Made by a program: the position numbers and the translations under genes. From Sphingomonas parva (ex Maeng et al. 2020) (GTDB lineage Bacteria; Pseudomonadota; Alphaproteobacteria; Sphingomonadales; Sphingomonadaceae): 48,006 nt of DNA. Position 1 is the first letter of the stretch. Each line of letters starts with the position of its first letter. Where the stretch lies: assembly GCF_004564275.1 (NCBI RefSeq), contig NZ_SPDV01000032.1:1-48006 (forward strand), read 5' to 3'. The notes beneath the pieces were generated by a model. That model was given only the letters and a program-made list of their open reading frames with translations, made no database searches and was not told the DNA's origin. Below, one piece after another: positions 24,488 to 32,925 of this stretch.

Positions 24488-26827
24488 ATGCCGTCATTTG
24501 CCCGCGAACTCGAGCAAACGCTGCATACGGCACTCGCCGAGGCGAGCGGCCGCAAGCACGAATATGCCACGCTCGAGCATCTGCTTCTCGCGCTCATCGA
24601 GGACACCCACGCCAGCCGCGTCATGAAGGCGTGCGGGGTCGATCTCGGCGAGCTGCGCGAGGCGGTCCGTCTCTACCTCGACAACGAGCTCGAGGCGTTG
24701 AAGGTGGAGGGCGATACCGATCCCTCGCCGACCAGCGGCTTCCAGCGCGTCGTCCAGCGCGCCATCCTGCACGTCCAGTCCTCCGGCCGCGACGAGGTGA
24801 CCGGCGCCAACGTGCTGGTCGCGCTCTTCTCCGAGCGCGAATCCTACGCGGTCTATTTCCTCCAGCAGCAGGACATGAGCCGGCTCGATGCGGTGAGCTA
24901 CATCAGCCACGGCGTCGGCAAGGGCGAGACCGCGTCCGAGCCGCAGGAGGTGAAGGGCACCGACGAGGGCAAGCCGGAGGAGGGCAAGAAGAAGTCCGAA
25001 TCCGCGCTGAAGCAGTTCACCATCAACCTCAACGAGAAGGCGCAGAGCGGCCGCGTCGATCCGCTGATCGGCCGCGGACCGGAGGTCGACCGGACCGTCC
25101 AGATCCTCTGCCGCCGCTCGAAGAACAACCCGCTCTACGTGGGCGATCCGGGCGTCGGCAAGACGGCGATCGCGGAAGGCCTCGCCCGCAAGATCGTCGA
25201 GGGCGACGTTCCCGACGTCCTCAAGGAAGCGGTGATCTACTCGCTCGACATGGGCGCGCTGCTCGCCGGCACCCGCTACCGCGGCGATTTCGAGGAGCGG
25301 CTGAAGGCCGTCGTCACCGAGCTCGAGAAGATGCCGAACGCGGTGCTGTTCATCGACGAGATCCACACCGTGATCGGCGCCGGCGCCACTTCCGGCGGGG
25401 CGATGGACGCGTCCAACCTGCTGAAGCCGGCGCTCTCCGGCGGCACGATCCGCTGCATCGGATCGACCACCTACAAGGAGTTCCGCAACCACTTCGAGAA
25501 GGACCGGGCACTGCTCCGCCGCTTCCAGAAGATCGACGTCAACGAGCCGACGATCGAGGATACGGTGAAGATCCTGGCCGGTCTCCGGACCGCGTTCGAG
25601 GAGCACCACAACGTCAAGTACACGCCCGACGCGATCAAGGCGGCGGTCGAGCTCTCGGCGCGCTACATCAACGACCGCAAGCTGCCGGACAAGGCGATCG
25701 ACGTGATCGACGAGGTCGGCGCGATGCAAATGCTGGTGCCGCTGTCGAAGCGCAAGAAGACGATCACCACCAAGGAGATCGAGAGCGTCATCTCGACCAT
25801 GGCGCGAATCCCGGCGAAGAGCGTCTCGTCCGACGACAAGAAGACGCTCGAGCATCTCGAGCGCGACCTCAAGCGGGTCGTCTTCGGCCAGGACAAGGCG
25901 ATCGAAGTGCTGGCCTCGGCGATCAAGCTCAGCCGCGCCGGCCTGCGCGATCCCGACAAGCCGATCGGCAACTACCTCTTCTCCGGCCCGACCGGCGTCG
26001 GCAAGACCGAGGTGGCGCGTCAGCTCGCCGCGATCATGGGCATCCCCCTGCAGCGGTTCGACATGTCCGAATATATGGAGCGCCACTCGGTCAGCCGGCT
26101 GATCGGCGCGCCCCCGGGCTATGTCGGCTATGATCAGGGCGGCCTGCTGACCGACGCGGTCGATCAGCATCCGCACAGCGTGCTGCTGCTCGACGAGATC
26201 GAGAAGGCGCATCCGGACCTGTTCAACATCCTCCTGCAGGTGATGGACAACGGCAAGCTCACCGACCACCACGGCAAGACGGTCGATTTCCGCAACGTCA
26301 TCCTGATCATGACGACCAATGCGGGCGCCAGCGACATGGCGCGCGAGGGCGTCGGCTTCGGCAACATCACCCGCGAGGGCGAGGACGAGGAAGCGATCAA
26401 GCGGATGTTCACGCCGGAATTCCGCAACCGGCTCGATGCGGTGGTGCCGTTCGGTTACCTGCCGACCGAGGTGGTCGCCCGGGTGGTCGACAAGTTCATC
26501 CTGCAGCTCGAGCTGCAGCTGGCCGATCGCAACGTCCACATCGACCTCGACGACGAGGCCCGCAAGTGGCTCACCGCGCGCGGCTACGACAAGCTCTACG
26601 GCGCGCGCCCGATGGGCCGCCTTGTCCAGGAGAAGATCAAGCAGCCGCTGGCCGAGGAACTGCTGTTCGGCAAGCTCATCCACGGCGGCGAGGTCAAGGT
26701 GACGATCAAGGACAACGCGCCCGTCTTCGAGATCATCTCGGCGCCGCCGAAGGCCTCGAAGAAGAAGGGCAAGAAGTCCGACGGCGATCAGGAGCAGCCC
26801 GAGAAGGGCGCGGCCGAACAGGCCTGA
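24488..26827 (+). CDS. clpA: ATP-dependent Clp protease ATP-binding subunit ClpA
   Basis: ClpA unfolds proteins and feeds them to ClpP. The 779-residue product has the Clp N-domain (residues 1-145, starting MPSFARELEQTLHTALAEA). The first AAA domain has GDPGVGKTAIAEGL and VLFIDEIHTVIGAGAT, and the second has FSGPTGVGKTEVARQLAAIM and VLLLDEIEKAHPDLFNILL. An IGF-like loop, GVGFGNITREG, is placed for ClpP contact. A Lys/Glu-rich linker lies at about 150-178, and the last 25 residues are Lys-rich. AGGAG sits 7 bases before the ATG. clpS, often next to clpA, is not adjacent here. Confidence 0.97.
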   Translation: MPSFARELEQTLHTALAEASGRKHEYATLEHLLLALIEDTHASRVMKACGVDLGELREAVRLYLDNELEALKVEGDTDPSPTSGFQRVVQRAILHVQSSGRDEVTGANVLVALFSERESYAVYFLQQQDMSRLDAVSYISHGVGKGETASEPQEVKGTDEGKPEEGKKKSESALKQFTINLNEKAQSGRVDPLIGRGPEVDRTVQILCRRSKNNPLYVGDPGVGKTAIAEGLARKIVEGDVPDVLKEAVIYSLDMGALLAGTRYRGDFEERLKAVVTELEKMPNAVLFIDEIHTVIGAGATSGGAMDASNLLKPALSGGTIRCIGSTTYKEFRNHFEKDRALLRRFQKIDVNEPTIEDTVKILAGLRTAFEEHHNVKYTPDAIKAAVELSARYINDRKLPDKAIDVIDEVGAMQMLVPLSKRKKTITTKEIESVISTMARIPAKSVSSDDKKTLEHLERDLKRVVFGQDKAIEVLASAIKLSRAGLRDPDKPIGNYLFSGPTGVGKTEVARQLAAIMGIPLQRFDMSEYMERHSVSRLIGAPPGYVGYDQGGLLTDAVDQHPHSVLLLDEIEKAHPDLFNILLQVMDNGKLTDHHGKTVDFRNVILIMTTNAGASDMAREGVGFGNITREGEDEEAIKRMFTPEFRNRLDAVVPFGYLPTEVVARVVDKFILQLELQLADRNVHIDLDDEARKWLTARGYDKLYGARPMGRLVQEKIKQPLAEELLFGKLIHGGEVKVTIKDNAPVFEIISAPPKASKKKGKKSDGDQEQPEKGAAEQA

Positions 26828-26849
26828 TCCGAAGCGCCGCGCAACCAGC

Positions 26850-26880
26850 AAGGGCTCTCTCCGCAAGGAGGGGGCCCTTT
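26850..26880 (+). terminator. Rho-independent terminator after clpA
   Basis: A 13-base-pair stem (26850-26862 with 26867-26879, two G-U pairs) and a GCAA tetraloop, followed by TCTGCTTT. It lies 22 bases after the clpA stop. Confidence 0.7.
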
Positions 26881-26889
26881 CTGCTTTGG

Positions 26890-27021
26890 CCTCCCTTGGA
26901 AGGGGAGGTGTCAGGCGGAGCCTCACGGAGGGGTATCAGCGCAGTCGAATAGGCCGCGCGGGTGGAGAGGCTGACACCCCTCCGTCGCGCTGACGCGCGA
27001 CACCTCCCCTCCAAGGGGAGG
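26890..27021. repeat. Intergenic inverted-repeat element (GGGGAGGTGTC type)
   Basis: The outer arms at 26890-26912 and 26999-27021 are near-perfect reverse complements (GGGGAGGTGTC / GACACCTCCCC). Inside, ACGGAGGGGTATCAG pairs with CTGACACCCCTCCGT. This is the fourth element type in the window. It lies between the clpA terminator and a GST gene. Confidence 0.8.
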
Positions 27022-27094
27022 ATCGGATCGTTCTGCGGCTTTCGCGGCGGGGCTCCGCCGGTTACGATCGCGGCGACAGCCAAGAGGAGCCACG

Positions 27095-27748
27095 ATGACC
27101 GAGTCCCTCACCTTCTACACCAACCCGATGTCGCGCGGGCGGATCGCCCGCTGGATGCTCGAGGAAGTCGGCTGCAGCTACGAGACGGTGCTGCTCGAAT
27201 ACGCCACCTCGATGAAGGACCCGGCCTATCTCGCGATCAACCCGATGGGCAAGGTGCCGGCGATCCGGCACGGCGACACGGTGGTTACCGAAGGCGCGGC
27301 GATCTGCGCCTACCTTGCCGATGCCTTCCCCGATGCCGGCCTTGCCCCGGCGCCGGGCAACAAGATGCGGGCGCCTTACTATCGCTGGATGTTCTTCGCC
27401 GCGGGGCCGGTGGAAGCGGCGGTGACCGGCAAGGCGCTCGGCCTGCTCGCGCCGCCGGAGAAGAGCGCCATGGCCGGCTACGGCAGCTACGAGGCGACGA
27501 TCGACGCGCTCGAGCAGGCGGTCAGCGGCCCCGGCCCGTACATCTGCTGCGACCAGTTCACCGCCGCCGACGTCTATGTCGGCGCGCAGATCGGCTGGGG
27601 CATGCAGTTCGGCACGATCGAGAAAAGGCCCGCCTTCGAGGCCTATTTCGCCCGGCTTCGCGACCGCCCGGCAGCCAAGCGCGCCGCCGAGCTCGACGAC
27701 GCCCTTGTGGCGCAGGTCCAGAACCGGCCGCAGCCCGCGCAGAGCTGA
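27095..27748 (+). CDS. Glutathione S-transferase family protein
   Basis: A 217-residue GST-fold protein. The thioredoxin-like half reads LTFYTNPMSRGRIARWMLEE, INPMGKVPAIRHGD and VTEGAAICAYLADAFP, with the SRGR region at the usual glutathione-activating site. The helical half includes CCDQFTAADVYVGAQIGWG. It probably conjugates or isomerises small electrophiles in the cytoplasm; the substrate is unknown. GAGGAG lies 7 bases before the ATG. It converges with the Bax-inhibitor gene, sharing a terminator. Confidence 0.92.
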   Translation: MTESLTFYTNPMSRGRIARWMLEEVGCSYETVLLEYATSMKDPAYLAINPMGKVPAIRHGDTVVTEGAAICAYLADAFPDAGLAPAPGNKMRAPYYRWMFFAAGPVEAAVTGKALGLLAPPEKSAMAGYGSYEATIDALEQAVSGPGPYICCDQFTAADVYVGAQIGWGMQFGTIEKRPAFEAYFARLRDRPAAKRAAELDDALVAQVQNRPQPAQS

Positions 27749-27788
27749 GCGATCGGCCGTCCCCTGCCGCTCGGCCGGAACTGCAATG

Positions 27789-27820
27789 AAAAAAGGCCCG
27801 GCGTCGCCGCCGGGCCTCTT
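27789..27820 (-). terminator. Terminator between convergent genes (strong on the minus strand)
   Basis: A perfect 9-base-pair stem, GGCCCGGCG (27795-27803) with CGCCGGGCC (27808-27816), has six A residues on its left, which give a run of U on the minus strand after the Bax-inhibitor gene. The plus-strand side has only CTCTT, so it is weaker for the GST gene. Confidence 0.8.
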
Positions 27821-27843
27821 GCTATGCGGCTTCCGCCCAGCCG

Positions 27844-28581
27844 TCAGTCGCGGCTGCCGAGGAACTGGAGCAGGAAGGTGAACATGTTCACGAAGTCGAG
27901 ATAGAGGTTCAGCGCCCCCATGATCACGACCTTGCCGATCATGTCGGTGCCCGCGACCTGGAAATAGAGGCTCTTGATCCGCTGCGTGTCGTAGGCGGTG
28001 AGGCCCGCGAAAAGCAGCACGCCGATCGCGCTGATCGCCAGGTTCATCGCCGGCGACTGGAAGAACAGGTTCAGCAGCGACGCGACGATCAGGCCGACGA
28101 GGCCCATGATCAGGAAGGTGCCGAAGCCCGAGAGGTCCTTCTTCGTGGTGTAGCCCCACAGGCTCAGCGACAGGAAGGCGGTCGCCGTGGCGAAGAAGGT
28201 GATCGCGATCGAGGAGCCGGTGTAGACGAAGAAGATCGACGCCATCGACAGGCCCATCACCGTCGCAAACGCCCAGAACAGCGCCTGCGCGGCGCCGGTC
28301 GACAGACGGTGAATGCCGAAGCTGAGGACCATCACGAAGGCCAGAGGCGCGAAGATGATCAGATATTTGAGGATGCCGGGACCGAACAGGATCGATTCCG
28401 CCGCGCCCGAGCGGGCAAACAGCAGAGAGACGACGCCGGTGAGCAGGACACCCGACGCCATGTAATTGTAGACCGACAGCATGTAGGACCGCAGGCCCGC
28501 GTCGAAGGCGACGCTCTCGCGTCCGGCCGTGGTCGCCGTAAACGGCGATGCGGAGCCGCGCGGGTCAAATCCATTAGCCAT
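27844..28581 (-). CDS. Bax inhibitor-1/YccA family membrane protein
   Basis: A 245-residue protein with seven hydrophobic segments between about residues 45 and 240. It has the family features FAPLAFVMVLSFGIHRLS, AFATVMGLSMASIFFVYTGS and the late AYDTQRIKSLY and LNLYLDFVNMFTFLLQFLG. In bacteria YccA-like members modulate FtsH protease, and BsYetJ is a pH-sensitive calcium channel (family knowledge). The role here is unproven. GGAGAGAG precedes the ATG at 28581. Confidence 0.94.
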   Translation of the reverse strand: MANGFDPRGSASPFTATTAGRESVAFDAGLRSYMLSVYNYMASGVLLTGVVSLLFARSGAAESILFGPGILKYLIIFAPLAFVMVLSFGIHRLSTGAAQALFWAFATVMGLSMASIFFVYTGSSIAITFFATATAFLSLSLWGYTTKKDLSGFGTFLIMGLVGLIVASLLNLFFQSPAMNLAISAIGVLLFAGLTAYDTQRIKSLYFQVAGTDMIGKVVIMGALNLYLDFVNMFTFLLQFLGSRD

Positions 28582-28700
28582 TTCGAACTCTCTCCTTTGG
28601 CGGCGAATGGTCGCCGTGACCTGCAATATCGTGCCGTTGCGGCGAAGGTTCAAGGAAAACCGGTTCGCGCCGCCCGGCTGCTGGGCTAGAGAGCGGCGCG

Positions 28701-29234
28701 ATGATCCGCCTGTTCGTCGCCATCCGGCCGCCTGCGGCGATCCGCGAGCGCCTGCTCGGCCTGATGGGCGGCGTGCGCGGCGCCCGCTGGCAGACCGACG
28801 ACCAGCTCCACCTCACCCTCCGCTTCATCGGCGACGTCGACCGTCACCAGGCCGAGGACGTGGATGCGGCGCTCTCCAGCCTCCACCACCCGCGCTTCGA
28901 TCTCGCCCTCGACGGCATCGGGGCTTTCGACCGGCGCGGCGCGCCGACGGTGTTGTGGGCAGGCGTATCGCCGATCGCGCCGCTCAAGTCGCTGCACAAG
29001 AAGATCGACCAGGCATTGGTCCGCGCCGGTCTCGAGCCGGAGCGCCGCGCTTATGCCGCGCACATCACGCTGGCGCGGATCGCCCGCGGCGGCGGCCCGG
29101 TCGAGCCGTTCCTGGTCGGCGCCGGCAGCGTCTCGAGCCCGCCCTTCCCCGTCGATGAGTTCGTGCTCTGCCAGAGCCACCTCACGCCGGCAGGCGCGGT
29201 CTACGAGACGGTGGCGCGCTACGCCCTCGGCTGA
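28701..29234 (+). CDS. thpR: RNA 2',3'-cyclic phosphodiesterase
   Basis: A 177-residue 2H phosphoesterase. The two catalytic H-x-T-x motifs are HLTLRF (about residue 37) and HITLAR (about 121), with the N-terminus MIRLFVAIRPPAAIRERL typical of ThpR/LigT. These enzymes hydrolyse 2',3'-cyclic ends of RNA to 2'-phosphates. It is divergent from the Bax-inhibitor gene and converges on the fructosamine kinase gene with a 9-base gap. Confidence 0.94.
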   Translation: MIRLFVAIRPPAAIRERLLGLMGGVRGARWQTDDQLHLTLRFIGDVDRHQAEDVDAALSSLHHPRFDLALDGIGAFDRRGAPTVLWAGVSPIAPLKSLHKKIDQALVRAGLEPERRAYAAHITLARIARGGGPVEPFLVGAGSVSSPPFPVDEFVLCQSHLTPAGAVYETVARYALG

Positions 29235-29243
29235 AGCTTCGGC

Positions 29244-30059
29244 TCAGTCCGCGCCGTCCAGCGCGGCGAGCAGGCGCTCGACCATCCCCGCATAGCCGGC
29301 GCCGAACAGGCGAAGGTGCACCAGCGCGGGGAACAGCTGATAGGCCGGTCGCCGCGCTCGCCAGCCGGGCTCGAGCGGGCCGTAGGCCTCCCAGAACGCG
29401 GCGTCGGGCGTGTCGAAAAGGGTGAGCATCGCCAGATCGACCTCGGCATGGCCATGATAGCAGGCCGGATCGAGCAAGGCGACCAGACGGCCGCCGCGGA
29501 CGAGGATGTTCCCCGACCAGAGATCGCCGTGGAGGAGCGCCGGCGCCGGCGCGGCGGGAAGCAGATCGGCGATGACGGAGCCCAGCGCCGCGATCCGCTC
29601 CCGCCACGGACGATCGAGCACCGAAGCGGTCGGAACGAGCCTCTGCTCGAGCCAGAAGGCCGGCCATTCGGAGCGCTGGCGATTGTCGAGCGCGACGGTG
29701 CCGAGCGCGTAATCGACCGGCCAGCCGTAGCTCTCCCCTTGCTTATCGTGGAGCCTGCGCAGCGCCGACCCGATCGACCGCCAGGCGGCCGGGCTGAACA
29801 CCCGATCGTTTTCGACATGCTCGAGCATCAGTACGCCGCCGAGCTCCCCCTCGACCGCCGGGGAGGGAACGCCGGCGGCGGCGAGTCCGCGCAGCATCGC
29901 CGCCTCGCTCGCCGCGGCCGGCCCGCCCTTGGCGACGCTCAGCCGACCGTCGGGGCGCCGGACGAGCAGGACCTCGGAGAGATCGCCGCCCGCCAGGTGC
30001 TCCATCCTCTCCTCGGCGAGGCCGGTCAGCGCCGCGACGCGGCGCGCGAAGGCGCTCAA
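29244..30059 (-). CDS. Fructosamine/ribulosamine kinase family protein
   Basis: A 271-residue protein-kinase-like enzyme of the FN3K family, which phosphorylates sugar amines (ketoamines) on glycated proteins so that they detach. Visible motifs are HLAGGDLSEVLLV, SVAKGGPAAASEAAML, the catalytic loop LLHGDLWSGNILV (about 168-180) and LLDPACYHGHAEVDLAML, with the metal-binding Asp. The start is TTG at 30059, overlapping the phosphatase stop by 4 bases. Many bacterial homologues act on ribulosamines and erythrulosamines, and the linked phosphatase suggests the same here (inference). Confidence 0.92.
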   Translation of the reverse strand: MSAFARRVAALTGLAEERMEHLAGGDLSEVLLVRRPDGRLSVAKGGPAAASEAAMLRGLAAAGVPSPAVEGELGGVLMLEHVENDRVFSPAAWRSIGSALRRLHDKQGESYGWPVDYALGTVALDNRQRSEWPAFWLEQRLVPTASVLDRPWRERIAALGSVIADLLPAAPAPALLHGDLWSGNILVRGGRLVALLDPACYHGHAEVDLAMLTLFDTPDAAFWEAYGPLEPGWRARRPAYQLFPALVHLRLFGAGYAGMVERLLAALDGAD

Positions 30060-30523
30060 GCCGCCTCGCCCGCGATGGTGCGCGCGAGCCCCCGCGCGCC
30101 GGCGACGGCATCCGCCCAGGCGAGGTCGAAATGCTCCGCCTCGCCATGATAAGGATCGGCCACCGCTTCCCCCTCGCGCCCTTCGACATGATCGAGCAGC
30201 AGCGACAGCCGGGCCCGCGCGCCCTCGGGTCGCAGGCGGCGGAGGGTGGCGAGATTGTCACGATCGAGCGCGACGATGTGATCGAACCGATCGAAATCCG
30301 CGGCACGGACCTGGCGCGCACGGAGATGGGCGATATCGGCTCCGTTGCGCGCGGCGACCGCGATCGAGCGACGGTCGGGCGGCCGGCCGACGTGCCAGTC
30401 GCCGGTACCGGCGGAGTCGACCTCGACCTCGAGCCCCCGCCGCCGCGCCTCCGCGCGGAACGCCGCCTCGGCAAGGGGCGAGCGGCAGATGTTCCCGAGG
30501 CAGACGAACAGGACAGAGACCAT
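30056..30523 (-). CDS. Low-molecular-weight phosphotyrosine-type phosphatase
   Basis: A 155-residue LMW-PTP. The P-loop CLGNICRS (Cys8 to Ser15) is complete, and the general acid is in VADPYHGE near residue 126. DSAGTGDWHVGRPPDRR is the usual substrate-side loop. Some family members dephosphorylate ribulosamine 5-phosphates, upstream of fructosamine-type kinases, rather than phosphotyrosine. The TTGA overlap with the kinase gene here supports that possibility. The ATG lies 78 bases from the divergent MFS gene. Confidence 0.94.
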   Translation of the reverse strand: MVSVLFVCLGNICRSPLAEAAFRAEARRRGLEVEVDSAGTGDWHVGRPPDRRSIAVAARNGADIAHLRARQVRAADFDRFDHIVALDRDNLATLRRLRPEGARARLSLLLDHVEGREGEAVADPYHGEAEHFDLAWADAVAGARGLARTIAGEAA

Positions 30524-30539
30524 CGTTTCCCAAGCCCGA

Positions 30540-30567
30540 TTGTCAAAAGGCCGGGCTGTGCTAGCCA
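30540..30567 (+). promoter_or_regulatory. Candidate promoter of the Spinster-type MFS gene
   Basis: TTGTCA at 30540-30545 and TAGCCA at 30562-30567, 16 bases apart, lie 34 bases upstream of the ATG at 30602. Pattern match only. Confidence 0.3.
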
Positions 30568-30601
30568 GATGCAGAGACAATAACAACGAGGGGGGACGGC
30601 G

Positions 30602-32218
30602 ATGCGGCGAGCAGAGGCGACACCTGCCGGAAACGCCGTCTCGTCGCGCGTCGCGGCTTATGCCTGGTACGCGCTGTTCGTCCTCGTCCTCGTCTATGTC
30701 GTCAACTTCATCGACCGGCAGATCCTCTCGATCCTGGTCGGCGACATCAAGCGCGACCTCGGCGTCTCCGACGCCCAGATCGGCTTCCTCTACGGCACGG
30801 CCTTCGCGGTCTTCTACGCTCTGTTCGGAATTCCGCTCGGGCGGCTGGCGGACAGCTGGTACCGCGGCCGGCTGATGGCGATGGGCCTTGCGCTCTGGTC
30901 CTCGATGACCGCCTTCTCCGGTTTCGCCTCGACCTTCGGCATGCTCGCCGCGGCGCGGATCGGAGTCGGGATCGGCGAGGCGAGCGCCTCCCCGGCCGCC
31001 TATTCGATGATCGCCGACAGCTTCCCCAAGGAGCGCCGCGCGACGGCCCTGTCGATCTATTCCAGCGGCCTCTACATCGGCGGCGCGCTGAGCCTGCCGA
31101 TCGGCGGGCTGATCGTCAGCCGCTGGACCAGGGCCTTTCCCGATCCGGCGGTCGCGCCGCTCGGCCTCGCCGGCTGGCAGGCGGCATTCCTGGCGGTCGG
31201 CATTCCCGGCCTCCTGCTGGCATTGTGGGTGCTGAGCCTGCGCGAGCCGCTGCGCGGCGCGTCCGACGGCATGGCCCAACCCGTGGTCCGGCCGAATGCC
31301 TGGGGCGATTTCGGCCGCGAGCTGATGGCCATCCTGCCGCCGCTGACGCTGCTCAGCGTCTCGCGCATTCCAGGCGCGCTGAAGACCAATGTGATCGTCC
31401 TCGCGATCGTCGTCCTCGGCGCCTTCGGGCTGATCCGCCTCACCGGCGACTGGCCGCAATGGTCGGCCTACGGCCTCGGCGTCTACGCGGTCTTCTCATG
31501 GATCCAGTCTCTCAAGGCGCGCGACCTTCCCGCCTATCGGCTGATCTGGGGCAGCCCCGTTGTCGTGATCCTCGCCCTCAGCTTCGGCAGCATCGCCTTC
31601 GTCACCTACGCGACGTCCTTCTGGATACCGCCTTATGCCGAAGCGACCTTCTACGGCGGACCGCTGGCGCCCGCGCATTACATCGGCGGCATGACCGCCA
31701 AGGAGGAAGTGGGCCTGATCATCGGCTGGTCGGCCGCCTTCGCCGCGGCGACCGGCGTCATCGTCGGCGGCTATGTCTCGGACCGGTGGCGGCAGCGCGA
31801 TCCGCGCGGGCGGCTGTTCGTCAACATGGCGAGCGTGGTGCTGCCGATCCCTGCGGTCGCGTTCATGCTGACCACCGACAGCCTCGCCGCTTTCTACATC
31901 GTCAATCCGATCGCCCACATGTTCGCCTCCGCCTGGGTCGGCGCGGCGGTTGCGACGCTGCAGGACCTGGTGCTGCCGCGCATGCGGGCGACGGCGGGCG
32001 CGACCTACATCCTGGGCACGACCATGGTCGGCCTGGCGCTCGGCCCCTATTTCGCCGGGAAGATGTCGATGCTCACCGGCGGCCTCGGCACCGGCATCGC
32101 CTGTCTGTTCGTGATGCCGCCGCTCACCCTGCTGGGCCTGTGGATCGGCGCGCGGCGGATCGCCGCCCTCGAGGCGGAGAAGATCGAGCGCGCCCGCGCG
32201 GCGGGCGAGCCGATCTAG
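30602..32218 (+). CDS. Spinster-like MFS transporter
   Basis: A 538-residue transporter with about twelve membrane segments. The Spinster-type N-terminus is VYVVNFIDRQILSILVGDIK, followed by IGFLYGTAFAVFYALFGIPL and RLADSWYRGRLMAMGL (the loop 2-3 motif). GIGEASASPAAYSMIADSF and RRATALSIYSSGLYIGG are typical of this branch. Many sphingomonads have several such transporters of unknown substrate. GAGGGGGGA precedes the ATG. It converges on the PilZ gene with only three bases between the stop codons. Confidence 0.92.
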   Translation: MRRAEATPAGNAVSSRVAAYAWYALFVLVLVYVVNFIDRQILSILVGDIKRDLGVSDAQIGFLYGTAFAVFYALFGIPLGRLADSWYRGRLMAMGLALWSSMTAFSGFASTFGMLAAARIGVGIGEASASPAAYSMIADSFPKERRATALSIYSSGLYIGGALSLPIGGLIVSRWTRAFPDPAVAPLGLAGWQAAFLAVGIPGLLLALWVLSLREPLRGASDGMAQPVVRPNAWGDFGRELMAILPPLTLLSVSRIPGALKTNVIVLAIVVLGAFGLIRLTGDWPQWSAYGLGVYAVFSWIQSLKARDLPAYRLIWGSPVVVILALSFGSIAFVTYATSFWIPPYAEATFYGGPLAPAHYIGGMTAKEEVGLIIGWSAAFAAATGVIVGGYVSDRWRQRDPRGRLFVNMASVVLPIPAVAFMLTTDSLAAFYIVNPIAHMFASAWVGAAVATLQDLVLPRMRATAGATYILGTTMVGLALGPYFAGKMSMLTGGLGTGIACLFVMPPLTLLGLWIGARRIAALEAEKIERARAAGEPI

Positions 32219-32221
32219 ACG

Positions 32222-32752
32222 TCAGCCGCTCTTGCGCGCCGCCTGATCGGCGGGCGACAGGAAGGCGAGGCCGACGGCCTTGCCGTCCGTCCACTTGAGC
32301 TCGGCCGAAAGCATGGTTCCGTCCTCGAGCTCGACGCACAGGCTCCGCGATTCCTCGATGCCGGACGGCGCGGCGCCCATCACGCCGCCGTCCGAGATGT
32401 TCTCGATCGCGAACGGATGCGGCGAACCGTCGACGAACAAGGCGAGAACGCGTCCTTCGCCCGGGCGCCGCTCCTCCCGCCGGTTGTCGCGGCCCTTCCG
32501 CTCCGCGGCGCCGCCGACGAAATGAAGGGCGACGGCCTTGCGGGCCGGCGCGATGTTGAGCTCGCTCCACTCGAGGGGCAGCGCGGTGCCGCAGATGCAG
32601 CATTCCGCGGTGATGCGGCCGACCAGCCACTGCGCATGGCCGCAGCCCGGACAGCGATTGGTCTCGTTGGCGCGGAACAGCACTTGATAGCCTCGCGCCG
32701 ACAGATCGAGCTCGAAGCTCCGGCTCGGGACGATGGGGCTTATGGCGTTCAC
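32222..32752 (-). CDS. PilZ-domain protein with N-terminal zinc ribbon
   Basis: A 176-residue protein from a GTG start with AGAGGT upstream. Residues 34-55 contain CPGCGHAQ and CCICG, a CXXC ... CXXC pair typical of a zinc ribbon. The PilZ c-di-GMP signature follows: basic RREERRPGEGRVLAL, then the NISDGGVMG motif at about residue 120, and strands VELEDGTMLSAELKW and VGLAFLSP. PilZ domains bind c-di-GMP and alter partners in motility or polysaccharide control. The zinc ribbon suggests partner or nucleic-acid binding (inference). Confidence 0.8.
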   Translation of the reverse strand: MNAISPIVPSRSFELDLSARGYQVLFRANETNRCPGCGHAQWLVGRITAECCICGTALPLEWSELNIAPARKAVALHFVGGAAERKGRDNRREERRPGEGRVLALFVDGSPHPFAIENISDGGVMGAAPSGIEESRSLCVELEDGTMLSAELKWTDGKAVGLAFLSPADQAARKSG

Positions 32753-32857
32753 GATCGACTACCTCTCGAAGCACGCGCCGGAAATGGACCGGCGCATTCC
32801 TCAGCTACGGGAGGAAGCCTTTCCAAGAGCTTACCTTTTGCGTCAGGGCCGGCCCGA

Positions 32858-32895
32858 GGGCGCCGCCCCGCCGATGCCCGGCGACGGCGGCGCCC
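32858..32895 (-). terminator. Hairpin after the superoxide dismutase gene
   Basis: A perfect 10-base-pair stem, GGGCGCCGCC (32858-32867) and GGCGGCGCCC (32886-32895), with an 18-base loop lies 31 bases after the sod stop on the minus strand. There is no U tract, so termination is uncertain. Confidence 0.4.
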
Positions 32896-32925
32896 GATCG
32901 GCCCGGCACCCGACCTGGAATTGGC

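Noticed and set aside
24494-26926. 810-residue minus-strand frame over clpA
   Set aside because: It is the antisense of a complete ClpA with all its motifs, and shows no family resemblance itself.
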